DNA of 64,000 nucleotides. It comes from Nicotiana tabacum. Its lineage: Eukaryota > Streptophyta > Magnoliopsida > Solanales > Solanaceae. The translations under genes and the position numbers were made by a program. A model generated the notes under the pieces. It did no database searches and was not told where the DNA came from. It saw only the letters and a program-made list of their open reading frames with translations. Of this stretch, positions 11,609-24,628 are shown in pieces. Position 1 is the stretch's first letter. Each line of letters begins with the position of its first letter. The DNA is taken from NCBI RefSeq assembly GCF_000715075.1, contig NC_134095.1:12776222-12840221 (forward strand). The letters run 5' to 3'.

Positions 11609-14600
11609 TGTCACATCTCATTTTTCCTACACCCGAAGGGCATAAGGGTTTTTTTCCAATTAAAGGACAATCGAAACGGGATTATTTATATTAAGAAATT
11701 CAGAGTCACCACTTGGGATATTTATGGTGTCCCAAGTCACCGGTTCAAATCCCGAATCGAGGAAAAGGTTGACTCTGTTTTACAGTCCGCGGATCAGAAA
11801 TCCGGGTAAGGAATTCTGTTAACCCGGGAGAAGGTGTTAGGCCTTCCCGAGTTTTGTGGTTCTAGCACGGTCGCTCAACTATTATTATTGGCCTAATTAT
11901 CTAATTTTAAAACACTTTCAAACCTATGTGCATTTTCAACTATTAAACCGCTTTTAAATCACTTGATTTATTCGTAATTAAAGAATTGAGTTACGCGTAT
12001 GTATACTCTTTTCCTTTGGCGCGTCAAAAATCATGTCACTCGAACGTGTCCACAATTAATAACGCTTTGATTATTTATTTAAGAAAATTTGATTGAGGTT
12101 GCGCGAACGCATCCCTCGAGTCTTTTTTAGAGTTAAATTCGCAATTATGTTACGCGAACGTATACATAATCACAATACTAATCTAAATCGAGCCTAAAGT
12201 AAACTACGAAATTTATTAATTATTTTTCTAAAGCTAATTTAAGATTATTATGAAGGCCATGTTATGGAAATTAATATAGAAAAAGGGATAGATTATTTAC
12301 AGAAAGATGAAACTAGCTTGTGAATTTTTATTAGCTCTTGTCCAATCAGACTTGAATTATCTAAATCCAAATGGCCAAAAATTTTCATTGCTTCAAACTA
12401 AAATATGAGGTTCAGTTGCTAAACAATTTTTAAACGAAAGGCTCAAGTATGGAAATAAACCATCTACTAATTGAATGCATAAAAAAAGATGGATCAATCA
12501 TGCCAAACAAACAACAGAGAAAGAAACTTCACAATTGAATACATTTACTCTAATTTGTATTATACATAATGTGTAATGCTGAAAGAGAATCTTTTCACCA
12601 TCACTTGAGTGCACAAACACTTCAATCTAATATTTCAAGATACTATAGCCAAAAGCAAAAGCAAAAGTAAAAGCAAAAGCAAAAACCAAAAACCAAAACC
12701 AAAAAAGGTGCTATTATTTTAACCGCTTTTAATATTTCGAAAAAATTCAAAGTTATTTAAAACACATCGCAAGCCACGGTACATAATTGTACCCGCGATC
12801 CACGACACATTTTATCTAACGTTGAGATCTGGATTTGGGTCACATGAAATGCACACCCGTATTTATAACATGTTTATTTCTACTATCATTATTCAAAATT
12901 ATGGTAGGGTCACATGAAATGCACACCCGAAGTTGAAAATTTGGCATCGTAACTATGTCACGGGAAACGTACCCATAATCACGATAATTTATTTAATTGC
13001 GTCTAAAGCAAGCTACGATATTCATAAGTTGTTCATCTCCTACGTTAGAGATTATTGAGAAGCCATGAATTATGAAAGTCAATTGTGGATGAAATGTAAA
13101 ACTTAGGCATTGTGATCATTGGAGTTTAATATTAAACAAGTACCTAATACTATAATCCATTAATCCCTTGAAGAGTAACAAAGCACACAAACCTTAATAT
13201 CCTAAAAGAAATACTTCAATCTTGTTGTAGTCGGAATGATAATAGTAAATCGCCGCAACAGATTAATCAATACTAAAGGATAAGTATAGGAAAGAGTAAG
13301 AGGAAAAAAAGGACTAAAGTAAATGAGATGGACTGTACCAACCAGTTGACACGTGAAGAAGAACTTTTGATTTACTACACTTTTGGAAAAGTCGAGTACA
13401 TATTTTAATTCATAGTATATATAAACTTAATAAAGAAAATACTACATGGGAATGATATAGCTGCAGGTAATCCATCATGGCACAACAAAGGTACATATCA
13501 CATAAAAGGCACCCAATAACATAACCCTTCCTTTTTCTTATTTTACAGAGAGTAAAGATAACAGTCTCAACCTTTTAATTCCTCTACATATCTTCAAATG
13601 CATCACAATATTTCAACAACACAAAAACAACAAAAAAATGGCTACCAATCAAGGAATGAAACAGAGGAAACATAAACAATTCCATACAAATCTCATTCAA
13701 GCAAATCTGCAATTTTATATTGTTTGACCAAATAAAGTACCTGATTTCAACAGACTAATGGAGAAAAAGGATGGGATGGAGTTCGCTATTCCGGTATCAA
13801 CAACGGCAGCAGATTGCAGATTAATTCCAAATCAGAACTCGAAACGGGGCATCGAACGGCAGCTTCAACATGCGACGAGCTCAAACCAAACCCAGATTCA
13901 ATTTATTTCCATTTTTTGAAAAAAAAATCGAAATCAAGGAAGAGGCAGAAACATATGTTTTCCTTTTTTTGTTGGAACCTAAACTAAATTGGACTATCAA
14001 AACAGAAAAATTAAGAAAGGAAATCCTCTTTCTCGTCAATTTCTATCTATGCCGTCTCTTTCTCTTTTCTTTTTGTGCAGATTTTGACTCCTTTACATGA
14101 AAAAATAATGGTTCCTCCTTTTTTGAAAATGGGGTGAAGAGGCAGCTTGGTAGCTTTTGATTTTTGTGGTTATGGAGGGAAGGGTCTGATTTTAGCTTGT
14201 GAAGAAAACAGAATAACGTCGTTTTTCTCTGTGTTCTTTCAGGAGGGAAGGATCCTATTCTCTATCTATTTTCTAATGGGGAGCTTCCCGTTATTATGGC
14301 TGCTGCTCTCTTTTAGAAGGAGGGGGTCTCTTCTCTATTGTTTCAGATGATCCAAGAATGATTGAATGTGTAAGTGTGTGAAGAAGAAGGATAGACGTTG
14401 GGGAGGGGGGTCCCTTCTTTGTGAAATGCGGCGCTACTTTTTTTTTGTTCAAGAAAGGAGCGTCCGATTTTTGTCCTCCTTCCTTCTGTCCCTATCCTTC
14501 TTAGATTAAATAGGCAGTAGAAAATGTCTCTTTGATTCATAAATGCCCTTTCAATAATTTTTTATTTGATCCCACCCAATTCAATTTCTTTTAACTATTC

Positions 14601-15282
14601 AATAGTGCATTTTGAACCCCATCACTTTAGAAGCTTCTTAGAGTTAGGTAATATTCCCTTTATTGAGCAATTCCCTAAACTAACCTTAAATTCCTAATTA
14701 CACACATCAAACAAATAAGCTAATATCTTCAAATGGATTGAAGATCAGGAAAATTCAAAGCTAAAGAGTATATCTAACAACTATTGAATGAACCTAAGCC
14801 ATTAAAAGGTATCAACTCATAATAAACTATCCCGAAATAAGGGAATTCCTAATGAAACTTTCATAATTTCTTGGACTAATTAATGCTAAATAACAACTGA
14901 CACATGTCCAATCACAACAAAGCAACTGAAACCTAAATCATTCTACCAAATTAACTTAATTATCTCTAAATAATAATTATCACAATTCGAAAATCAAAGA
15001 GTAAAATGCAACATGACTTTTTTTTATAATTTTTTTTATTTTGTCAAACAAATTAATGTACTAATTAATCTAAAAATATAAAATTAAATCCTAAATGCAG
15101 ATGCAATATATTTTTTTTAAATTTTTCAATGCATTAATAAAATTAAATACGCACACAAACATATGTAAACAATTAGAAAAAATTCTACGATAATTCCTAA
15201 AATAACAAATAATTAAAGAAAATATCTAACTTTGGGAATTCTTTTGGAGTAATTCATGTGAGGCAAAAATCACGTGCTCACA
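11609..15282 (-). repeat. Element C 3' LTR
   Basis: On the minus strand it runs from TGTGAGCACGTG (at 15282) to ATGTGACA (at 11609), so TG...CA termini are intact. It matches 24631-28287 at a constant offset of 13040 over the central part. An AAGCAA-type microsatellite (about 12653-12700) differs in copy number between the two LTRs. Open frames such as 13870-14100 and 14147-14350 occur identically in both LTRs and show no domain, so I do not call them genes. Confidence 0.9.
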
Positions 15283-15297
15283 ACTGCCCCTCTTTGT
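15283..15297 (-). other. Element C polypurine tract
   Basis: The minus strand reads CAAAGAGGGGCAGTT directly before the TGTGAGCACG start of the 3' LTR, the expected place and composition for the plus-strand DNA primer in reverse transcription. Confidence 0.8.
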
Positions 15298-15515
15298 CCG
15301 AAAACATGAAGAGTTTTCGTGCAAAGATAAAGTGAACGGATACAAGCGATTTTTGCCCGTTCGAATACTCCGTGAGAAGCATTTTTTTTTAAAGATTTGA
15401 CCGAACCTCTGCTTCAAAGGCTTCCTACATATCCTTGGCTATAAAGGAATCAGATCAATGTAGTTCGGAAAGTTTCTGTAGCTGGGACTACCATGAAGCT
15501 GTGGTTTCACTGTTA

Positions 15516-15535
15516 CTGCTGCTGCTGCTGCTGCT
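15516..15535. repeat. (CTG)n microsatellite
   Basis: Six to seven uninterrupted CTG units lie in the 3' non-coding part of element C. Confidence 0.9.
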
Positions 15536-15699
15536 AATACTGCTTACTGACCTCCTTATTACACCATGACAAAATGAAGAAGCTATACTAAGATATAATC
15601 TATGCTTTACAAGATTTATTTTCAAACTTGGTCTTGTGATTGTTGTTGCCTTGTTGACTTGTATTTTCTTCAGAAGTTCCTTTGTTGCTGACTTGAATT

Positions 15700-16012
15700 G
15701 TATTTTTGAGATGCTTTCCCTCTCCTCCAGGCGGGTACCTGATTGCTGAACCTTTTAAATGTTTTCCTTTGACTATTGTTTCCTTTCATCTGTTCTCCAG
15801 GTGGGCTCCTGATTACTTGAAATTTGAATTGTATTCCCTTGCTCTCCAGGTGGGCGCTTGATTGCCGAAACTTGAAGTGTATTCCCTTGCTCTCCAAGTG
15901 GGCGCCTGATTGCTGAAGCTTGAATTGCATTCCCTTGTTCTTCAAGTGGGCTCCTAACTGCTGAAACTTGAAATGTATTCCCTTGTTCTCCAGGTGGGCT
16001 CCTGATTTCAAT
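15700..16012. repeat. 48-bp minisatellite, block 1 (element C)
   Basis: The anchor TCCAGGTGGGC recurs at 15846, 15894, 15942 and 15990 in exact 48-bp steps, with two less regular copies at 15727 and 15797. Forty-eight bases are sixteen codons, so the minus strand stays open in two frames, one reading a 16-residue unit around GAHLENKGIHFKFQ and another around RSPPGEQGN. A non-repeat tail with GCCCCAGTTTGGTGGCTGGG follows. Confidence 0.9.
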
Positions 16013-16130
16013 AAAAATAGACAAAACAAAGAAAATTTTCTGCCCCAGTTTGGTGGCTGGGCACATATGTGAGTGTAAATTAAATCATGTTACCAAATAT
16101 CCGCAAGAACTTGAAAGCTGAAACTTGAAC

Positions 16131-16482
16131 TGTACTCCCTTGCTTTCCAGGTGGACGCCTGATTACTGAATCTTCAACTGTTTTTCCTTGTTCTCCAGGT
16201 GGACGCCTGATTGCTGATACTTTAATTGTTGTTCCTTGTTCTCCAGGTGGACGCCTGATTGTTGATACTTCAACTGTTGTTCCTTGTTCTCCAGGTGGAT
16301 GCCTGATTGTTGATACTTCAACTATTGTTCCTTGTTCTCCAGGTGGACGCCTGATTGCTGATACTTCAACTGTTGTTCCTTGTTTTCCAGGTGGACGCCT
16401 GATTGCTGATATTTCAACTGTTTTTCCTTGTTCTCCAGGTGGACACCTGATTGCTAGTACTGGGTCACGCTCTTATCTTTAA
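16131..16482. repeat. 48-bp minisatellite, block 2 (element C)
   Basis: The anchor CCAGGTGGACGCC occurs at 16147, 16195, 16243, 16291, 16339, 16387 and 16435, again every 48 bp. It is followed by the same tail type as block 1 (GCCCCAACTTGGTAGCTGGG near 16560), so block plus tail was itself duplicated. Confidence 0.9.
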
Positions 16483-16639
16483 CATCCGTGTTGTTCTCCC
16501 TGTTCTTCAGATGGGCACCTGACTTCAACAAAAATAGACAAAACAAAAGAAAATTTTATGCCCCAACTTGGTAGCTGGGCGCATCTGTGAGTGTTAAACT
16601 GAATCATATTACCAAATATTACTAAGAATTTGAAAGCTA

Positions 16640-17640
16640 GGTCCCATTATCTAGGGGGTCCTAACAACTCTTAACTAAATGACAATTTTAAATCTAAGCT
16701 ATATCTTTTAAAAGGTATGACTTCTACTAAATCTTGTTATCTAAGAAGGTCTTAAACTACTCCCCATTATTCAGGAGGGTCCTGACAACTCTTAACTAAA
16801 CAACAATTTTAAATCTAAGTTATATCTTCTAAAGGTGTTACTTCCGCTAAATCTTGTTATCTAAGAGGGTCTTAAACTATTCCCCATTATCCAGGAGGGT
16901 CCTGACAACTCTTAATTAAACGACAATTTTAAAGCTAAATTATATCTACTGAAGGTATGTCTTATGCTAAATCTTGTTATCCAAGCCAATTTTAAACTAC
17001 GTCCCATTATCCAGGAGGGTCCTAACATTCAAAAATTAAGTCTTATCTTAAGAGTGACAATTTTACGGCTAAATTATATTACCCTACAACAGAACTTATG
17101 CTAAACCTTGTTATCTAATAGAAATCTTAAAGCTAGGTCCCATTATTTAGGAGGGTCCTGACAACTCCTAATTGAATCTTATCTCAAATATGCAAACTTT
17201 GAAACCAACTAATATTCCTTGGGGTACATTTATGCTAGATTTTGCTACTTATGATTGTTTCGATTTTTAAACTAGATCCCATTTTCCAGGAGGGTCCTGA
17301 AAACTTCAAATTAAATCTTATCCTAAGAATGAAAGCTTTAAAGCCAACTTATATCCTTTTGGGGTACATTTATACTAGATCTTGCTACTCATGATTGTTT
17401 TGAATTTTAAACTAGGTCTCATTTTCCAGGAGGATCCTAAAATTTTCAAAATAAATCTCACCTTAAGAGTGACAAATTCAAAGCTAAATCCTATTTTCTA
17501 AAGGTAAAACTTACGCTAAATCTTATTTTCTATGAAGGTCTTAGAACTAAATCTCATTGTCCGGGAGGGTCCTGGACACTTAAAACTAAATTCCATTATC
17601 CAGGAGGGTCCTGAAGAGCCGAGAATGAACTTACCTGAGC
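16640..17640. repeat. 120-140-bp tandem repeat array (element C)
   Basis: The phrase CCATTATCCAGGAGGGTCCT and variants recurs with GTCCT at about 16658, 16779, 16899, 17019, 17155, 17294, 17434 and 17569, plus a short copy at 17608. Spacing is 120 bp in the left half and 135-140 bp in the right half, so the unit lengthened by a small insertion within the array. Confidence 0.85.
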
Positions 17641-17884
17641 CATGCTTTCTTTCTGGAGGATCTCTGCAGAACGAACAAAATTCCTTGCCTCTGAACCATG
17701 CTTTTCCTCATGGAGGGTTCCTACATATCGAACAAATTTTCCTTTCCCCTTCTCAAACCGCCTTTGGGCTGACAAAATTTTGGCATGACACTTGAAAGAA
17801 AAAAAAATCAAACTTCCAAGCTTTGATTTGGACACAATTTTTGTCCCTATTTCAAACAAAGAAAACTTGTGAGTTTATAAATAT

Positions 17885-18440
17885 GGTGGTTGGTTTGTGG
17901 CATTGACTTTGAGGGCGATTGCTCCTTCACTTCCCATGATAACTTTGGTTTCAACTTGAAAGACCTTGCCTGTTTATTGACTGGCCATTTGCTCTGTCAC
18001 CCTTATCACAGAAAATACATCTGATCCGTTCAGACCCAATGCCTTCTATCTGTTGCATTGCTCATGAACCGACATCTACCAAACCTTTGTGTTTCACATG
18101 ATCCCCACGGTATATTGATTATTACCAACTTCAATGCGCATGTTGTTCTTTCCTGATTTAAATCACTGGCCTTGGTCTCGAGGTCTACTGCTCCCTCGCT
18201 TGCCATGATAACTTTGATTTCTGCTTGGAAGACCTCGCTTGCCACTGGTTAACCACTTTTGTCAATCTTACCACAGAAGATACCTTTGATCCGTTCACCT
18301 AACACCCTCCATTGTTGCATTGTCCGGGGATTGATATGTACCAAAGCTTTGTATTTCACAAGGATCCCAAAGCATGTTGATTGTTACCAGCTCAGTGCGC
18401 TTGTTGTTCTTTCCTGACTTATGACGCTTTGATGTGCTAG
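17885..18440. repeat. Two-copy tandem duplication, about 268 bp unit (element C)
   Basis: CCATGATAACTTTG at 17934 and 18202, TGATCCGTTCA-type and TTGTTCTTTCCTGA phrases recur at the same offset of about 268 bp. The copies are perhaps 85 percent alike by eye. No coding signal. Confidence 0.75.
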
Positions 18441-20449
18441 CCAAATCTCATTTTGTGCACTTGGAAAGCTGGTGGCAAATTTTGAAGTCATTTCTCGCTT
18501 GTTTTAACCAAACAGACTCAGAAAAAGGAAGTAAATACTACAAAAGAATCAGAGTAAAGGACAATGGAAAGAAATGATTCTTAACAAAAAAACTACAAAG
18601 GAGAAACCTATCAGATTGGATACCAACTCTAACGACCATGACATGCACTTGTGGCCTATTCTGTCAAGCAAGTCTGATGTTCAACTATTGTTGTACCCTC
18701 TAAGCCATAAAACTAGGCTTCAATGCTCCTATTATCCAATCTGATTTATACTCCTTATTCGACTTGTAGTGCCCAAAGGGTTTTCACCATCAAGCCTCTC
18801 TCATTTTCATTATTTTTCCTACTTGGACCAGAGTGTTGCCCCTGATATGAATCACCTCTATTTGCTCAACTTGACATCTCTCGAAGACTGATCAGAAGGT
18901 CTTTCGTTGGACTGTAACGTGGACTTTTGGACGGGATTAGAAAAAAGGTATAAAAGGCTCAAAACAATTCAAAATGGGTTCGAAATTACAACTTTCAGAA
19001 TCAGATTTCCTACAGCAAACACAATTTCTGCTCCAGTTTCTTTGCTTGGGGACTTTTGGATTTTTATTTTAATGGGACCAAACCGTGAGGCTGCTTACGT
19101 ATCCTTAAAAGGAATTAGGTCGAACGTAGTTCATATCATAGAAATTACTTTGTTGTTGTGATTTTTCTTTCCTTTTTCTTCCTCTTTCTCTTCTTTCTTC
19201 TTTTTCTTTTTTTTGTTGTTTTGTTGTTTTTTTCTTTTTCTTCTTCTTTTTTTTCTTTTTTTTTTCCTTTTCTTCTTCTTTTTCCTTTACTTATCTTTCA
19301 CGCTTGCGTTTCTGATCTTTGCTATTGATTCCGAAAGAGGGGTATGAAAGAAAATAAATAAGGCTCAAAGGGGTAACGAAGGATAAAGTGTTTAGATAGC
19401 AGAACAAAATGCCTTCGTCATTCCAATCTCCAAAACATGCCAAGTGCAAACTACACAATTAAACAAACCAAGGAAAACATTTGTATCATCTTTTGATTAT
19501 ACCAGACTTGATAACCATATCCCCGCATTCGCTTTCTACATCTGTTAACTACAAAGCATCATTGGACAACACCCTCACTCTCATTACCACGAATGTCCCC
19601 TGTCAATTTGGGCAAACTTGCCGTTAGCTTCAACCTGATGTGGCATGATGTGTTTCAATAGGGTTTCTTTATGCTTTATCTGCCCCAGTTTCATATAATT
19701 CGGACTTGAAGTGATCTCATAATGCCTTTATTTCCCTCAAATGTCCCCATCATCTTCAAAATTGTCTCATTGCTTCCTGACTAAACTGACTTTTAAAGAT
19801 CAGGCTGAGAATTATGTTGTGCTTATAATGTCACTAGAACCATCATAAAAAGAACTATAAAAGGAGAAGAGGACTAAAAGAATGACTATAAATAGTAGAA
19901 AATAGAGAATTGCATTAGACAGACGGTGAAAGAGTTTGAACAACAAAATAAGCAAAATGAATTGGGGTACAACCCTAAAACAAACCTAGATAACACTAAA
20001 TGAGATATTACGACTAAAGGAGCTAGACAAAATAAAAGGATAGAAGGGTTTGGATTACAAGACAATATCCGGATTACAACCCTGAAATAACCCAGACAAC
20101 AGAAATGACAATAAACTAAGCCACCAAAGCTCCCCTCCGGCTGCCCATGAAATGGAGCGTCTTTCCAATTACCAAGCACGGTATCTTAGCCACTGAATTC
20201 TACATCAACAATACTAGGAACTTCAGAAGTCTTCATCACATTGTTCTTAACAAATTGCTTTTGGGTTCCTTTTGCCGGCTCGTTCTTAAGATCAACCTTT
20301 GATAGCGTTGAAAGTTTCACAGCACGTGGACCTCCGAGGACCTCAGAAGAATTCTCATATTCCTTTTCAAGACAAATCATACCCACCATATGTGTCTTAT
20401 TATGCACAGATGATGGACTTTGGCTAGTATCTACTGCATCTGGACTTTG
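18441..20449 (-). other. Element C region between gag and tandem repeats, no pol found
   Basis: This is where protease, reverse transcriptase, RNase H and integrase would lie. I see none of their motifs in any minus-strand frame. The frame 20186-20407 follows the gag knuckle and is probably gag C-terminal or linker sequence. A pyrimidine-rich plus strand (19150-19290) gives a long purine tract on the element's strand. A copy of the TACGTATCC module lies at 19079-19136. Confidence 0.6.
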
Positions 20450-22073
20450 CAGGACAATGTCGTTGTATCAATAAGCTTCTGAATCGTATTTTTTAGATTC
20501 CAACACTTCTCTATGTCATGCCCCGGGGCATCTGAGCAATAGACGCACCTTTGAGAAAAATCAAACTTCTTTGGAAGAGGGTTTGGCATTTTTATCTAGG
20601 TCGGCTTCAATATGTCCAATTTCCTTAGCCTCTGGAATAGACTGGCATATGACACTCCCAATGGAGTGAATGCTTTCTTCTTCTGTAACCTCTCGTTCTT
20701 AAAGGCTTGATTGGGCCAGAAACTTGATCCAGGGGGTTTTCGATAGGCTCGTGGGGGTAGATAGGCATTTTGTGGAGCTGGGTACTGGGAAAGTGATGTG
20801 CGATTTTGGGAGTTCTGTGGAGAGAAGTAGCATTGGGGAGGGTCATCTGGTGCACAAGTATATCCACGGGGGCGATGTCGAGACTGGAAGTGTTGATCGG
20901 GAAAGCCCATCGGATCATCTTTTCTGTTTCTCTTTCTTCCACCCAAGCTTATTGGGATGTTCTGAATGTCTTTCGAATAACTCATGATTTTGCCTGACTT
21001 GATTCCCTCGTCTACTAGCTCCCCCATTTTTAACACATCATTGAAAGGCTTTCCCAAGGTTGGGATCAAATGACTGAAGTAGGTGGACCCCTGGGCTTTT
21101 AGGAAAAGCTCAACTATTTCTTCTTCACCAATCGGGGTATTGACTCGAGCAGCCTGCTCCCTCCATCTGAGTCCAAATTCTCTAAAGCTTTCCTCCGGCT
21201 TCTTTTCCATTCTAGATAGGGAGGAGCGGTCTGGGGTAACGCCTGATCTGTACTAAAAGTATCGAACAAAATCTTGAGCCATGTCACCCAATATAGGCCA
21301 CTTACCAACATCTTGACGAATATGCCAGTCCAAAGCTTCCCCAGTCAGGCTCTTACTGAAATATGCCATCAACAGGTCATCTTTCTCTCAAACCTTCTCA
21401 TTTCACTACAATAGACCCTCAGGTGGGCTATCGAATCTCCACACCCATCATACAAGTTAAATTTTGGCACTTTGAACCCCGCGGGCAGGCGAACGTCAGG
21501 GGACACAGACAGTTCTTTGTAAGCCATGCTACCCTGGTCTTCCCTTCTTTGTTTGCTCTTCAAGGATTGTTCTATGCATTTCAGCCTCCTGGGTATCCCA
21601 TCTTTCCCTTCTCTTCCGGTGAAACTTTCATTTTTAACATAAAGCTTATCCCGAGGGCTCTTCTTATATGAGTCAGGAACCTTGTAGGCAACCTCTACGG
21701 GGTAGTTTTGGTCATGAGCTTTGAGTGAATATTCATTGTTGGGAATAGTGGATATGACAGGAGGGCACTTTTGGGAAAAGATATTTGGAGGACGAGTGAT
21801 GGAGCTACTAGGGTGGTTGGGAAAGCTGTGATAAGCGGGTAGATCTGGAGAGTATGGAGGATCATCTGGCATTGTGTCCGGAGTTTGGGTAAGGGCATCA
21901 TCTAAGAAGCTAGGTGGTGGCGGGGGTGGTGCCTTCCCAGTCATCCAAGCCTGATACATGTCCTCCATGTGTTGTCCTAACATCTTTACCTCTTCAACCA
22001 ACCCATTGTCCTGTTCAAACATTTGCTTTCGGGCACCGGTATCAACCAACCCAGTTCTGTTGTTGTCTGCCAT
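20450..22073 (-). pseudogene. Element C gag pseudogene (Ogre-like)
   Basis: The start at 22073 (MADNNRTGLVDTGARKQ) opens a frame to 21369 with a proline run (residues about 50-55) and the pre-core phrase FKVPKFNLYDG. After a frame break near 21370 and another near 21200, the core continues in 20596-21210 with RMEKKPEESFREFGLRWREQ-type sequence, FLKAQGSTYFSHLIP and an arginine-rich segment. A CCHC zinc knuckle (CVYCSDAPGHDIEKC) is intact at 20503-20547. Gag would form particles and bind RNA. The frameshifts mean this copy cannot make full-length protein. Confidence 0.8.
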
Positions 22074-24609
22074 TGCCTTTTGACTTTGTGTTGTAGAGAA
22101 AAGTTACCACTTTAAAAAACCACAAACCAACCACCCTTCTGCTATGAATATAACAAAATGAGGCCATCACGTTAGCGTTATGGCATTTAACAGTAAAAAT
22201 ATCACATTGCGTGCAATGCAACTAGCCACAATTAACGGTTCTAGAATGACTTCGAGGGTCATAAGGTCACTTGGCATCATCCCAATTTGTTCATTTCAAC
22301 CTCCCTTTTCTTTGCTTTTCTATCACTTGCTTGATCATTTTCCTTCCTCTTTTTTTTTAATTGTCACTCTTTTCTTTCCTCTCATTTCTCACGTCCCATA
22401 ATTTCACCCCTTTTTCTTTTTTTCTTTCTTTCTTTTTTTTCTTCTTTTAATAGTAAAAAAAATGATTCGATCGAACCCTATGTAGGTTGCCTACGTATCA
22501 TGACGCTGCATGAATCAGATCTTTGCGTAGTTCTAGAAGAACGGGAATAAAGTAAATAAACTGACATTCTCCTTTTTTTTACCTCCACGACTACTCTGAT
22601 GAGAAAAGATAAATAAAACCAGCAAATCCTTTTTTTTTAATTTTCTAGACTTAACGTTCTATGACCTATTCTAAACTCAAGCTTAACGGGCATGTTTTAT
22701 TTTATCCTTTTGAAACAAATATTTTATTAAGGAAATATCCTAGAAGAGAAAAATATTTTTTTTGATTCTTTTTTTAGAAAGAAAATCTAAAGAATAAACC
22801 ACAGAAATATTTTGAATTTTCATTTGATATCTTGACGCAAGATTTCGAAACAAGCAAAAAAAATATTTTTGGGTTTCAATTTTGATTGCCTAAAAGAGAA
22901 ACTCTAAAAATAAATCTAAGATAAAGTATGTTATCTTTTTTTCTTCTATGTACAATATCCGAAAGTTCTAATGAAAATAAAAAGAATTTTTTTTTTATTT
23001 TTCACTAATTTCCCAAAGAAACTTCTCAAATGAAATTCTTTTTGGATTTTGAATTAACACCTTAAATAAAGCTTTTAAAGAAGTACTAAAAGAAAATTCT
23101 CTTTTTTTTTTGAATTTTGATCCCAATATACTTAAAGGAAACATAAAAACAATTCATTTTAAGTCCTAGATATTAATTGCCTAAAGGAAAAACAACTTCA
23201 AAATTTTTTCTTTTTTTCATTTCTAGATTAATTAATCTAAAGAAGACTTATAACGGAAATATAAAATGCAATATCTCTTCTTTTTGGATTTTTGAGTTAC
23301 AACACATTTTTTCAAATATAAAGAAGAAAATACAATAACAAAAGACTTGACATTACTGTACAAAACTAGAAAGTAAAAGACGACATAAAATGAAGAACAG
23401 ACTCAAAACATAAAAATAAAACAAATCTCCTTAAGCAACTCCTGATTGAGCGATCCTGACTGGATGGTCACGGGGTGTATGTCATGCTCAAACTCCGATA
23501 AATAAATCCACACCTGTATGAGAAAACTTTAAACCATCACTATGTGAGACAATAACACTCCCTACTGGACACATGCAAGACATGATTGAGGCTATTTTTG
23601 CAAAATGACTTATTTGGCCAAAAGGTGGCTAGAAGTGCAAAATTTGGCTAAGACCCCAGAAAGCCAAGAACCTAAGATTTACTAGGAAGACCGGACCCTA
23701 TGTGGGTTGCCTACGTATCCCGCCCAGAGAGACGAAAATCAGGTTCGCGTAGTTCGGGCAGCTTGGATACGGGCGATAATTAAAAAAACAACTAATTTAG
23801 AGAAAACATATTTTTTTTTGCTTTTTCTTGAAAAATGATGAAACATGCAAAATCTTTTAGGATTTTTTTCTGATTTTCTGATTTTCGGAAAATGATTAAA
23901 AAATGCAAACTCTTTTTTTTCCTGAATTTTCAAACTCTTTTTTTTAACAACATAATTGGGCCAACTCGCTTTATCTCCACACTTCACTCTCTCTTTTCTT
24001 TTCTTTTTTTCATTTTTCATTTTCCCTCAACTAGAATTGGTCCGCCAAATGACCCTTTTACCCTTGAATAAATGCAACATGTGGCACATAGGATGCATCA
24101 AGATGGTCTGTTATTTTGGGTGCACCTGTCCTAGACGGACCCAACCCCTGTGTTGAGTTCCCAAAGTCAAAATGCACATGATGCAAGCAAGCGCTCCTAC
24201 TAGGGATCCGACATGAGGCTATGTTATACTAGGTTTGAAAACCTGGATTTATTGTTCTAGACCTGGCTTACCCGAGCGAACAACTCGAACCGAAGCGGGG
24301 GCAACGTACCGGAAGCACGAAAGTCTACCCGATCTAGTTACTTGACCCAACCTCGTTCTACTTGGTATGACTTCTAACAGAAAAGTGGGCCACGCGCATA
24401 TGTGCACCATAAATTCAGAAGACTCAGAAAGAAGAAGGGTTTCGTAACAGTTTATATATACAATTCAGATAATATCAAAGCGGTAAAAAGCAACATTTAG
24501 CACATTAAGTCCAAACATGTGAATAAACCAGATAATAAATAAAGCCAAATATAACAATTATTCTAAGCTCAAATTCTTGAACCCTGAACTAGAAATTCTG
24601 CGTTCTTGT
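22074..24609 (-). other. Element C 5' leader
   Basis: About 2.5 kb separate the primer site from gag, long but not unusual for Ogre-like elements. No convincing upstream ORF is present. Purine-rich runs on the element strand (about 22280-22445) and two TACGTATC modules (22468-22536 and 23688-23758) stand out. Confidence 0.55.
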
Positions 24610-24628
24610 CCCCAGCAGAGTCGTCAAA
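24610..24628 (-). other. Element C primer binding site
   Basis: The minus strand reads TTGACGACTCTGCTGGGG two or three bases after the TGTGACA end of the 5' LTR. It resembles the tRNA-Arg-type site (TGGCGACTCTGCTGGGG) known from Ogre elements, with two changes. Confidence 0.75.

Noticed and set aside
11609..11613. Target duplication for element C
   Set aside because: The outer end of the right LTR is missing, so no matching pair can be read; any short match at the junction would be chance.
13870..14350. Two adjacent ORFs (76 and 67 residues), repeated identically at 26910-27390
   Set aside because: They lie inside the two LTRs of element C and show no domain; identity reflects LTR duplication, probably gene conversion, not gene conservation.
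15700..16482. CRISPR-like regular repeats
   Set aside because: Units are contiguous 48-bp copies without unique spacers, in a plant retroelement; this is a minisatellite.
20724..20997. Plus-strand ORFs of 63-87 residues
   Set aside because: They overlap the gag core of element C on the opposite strand and have no motif.
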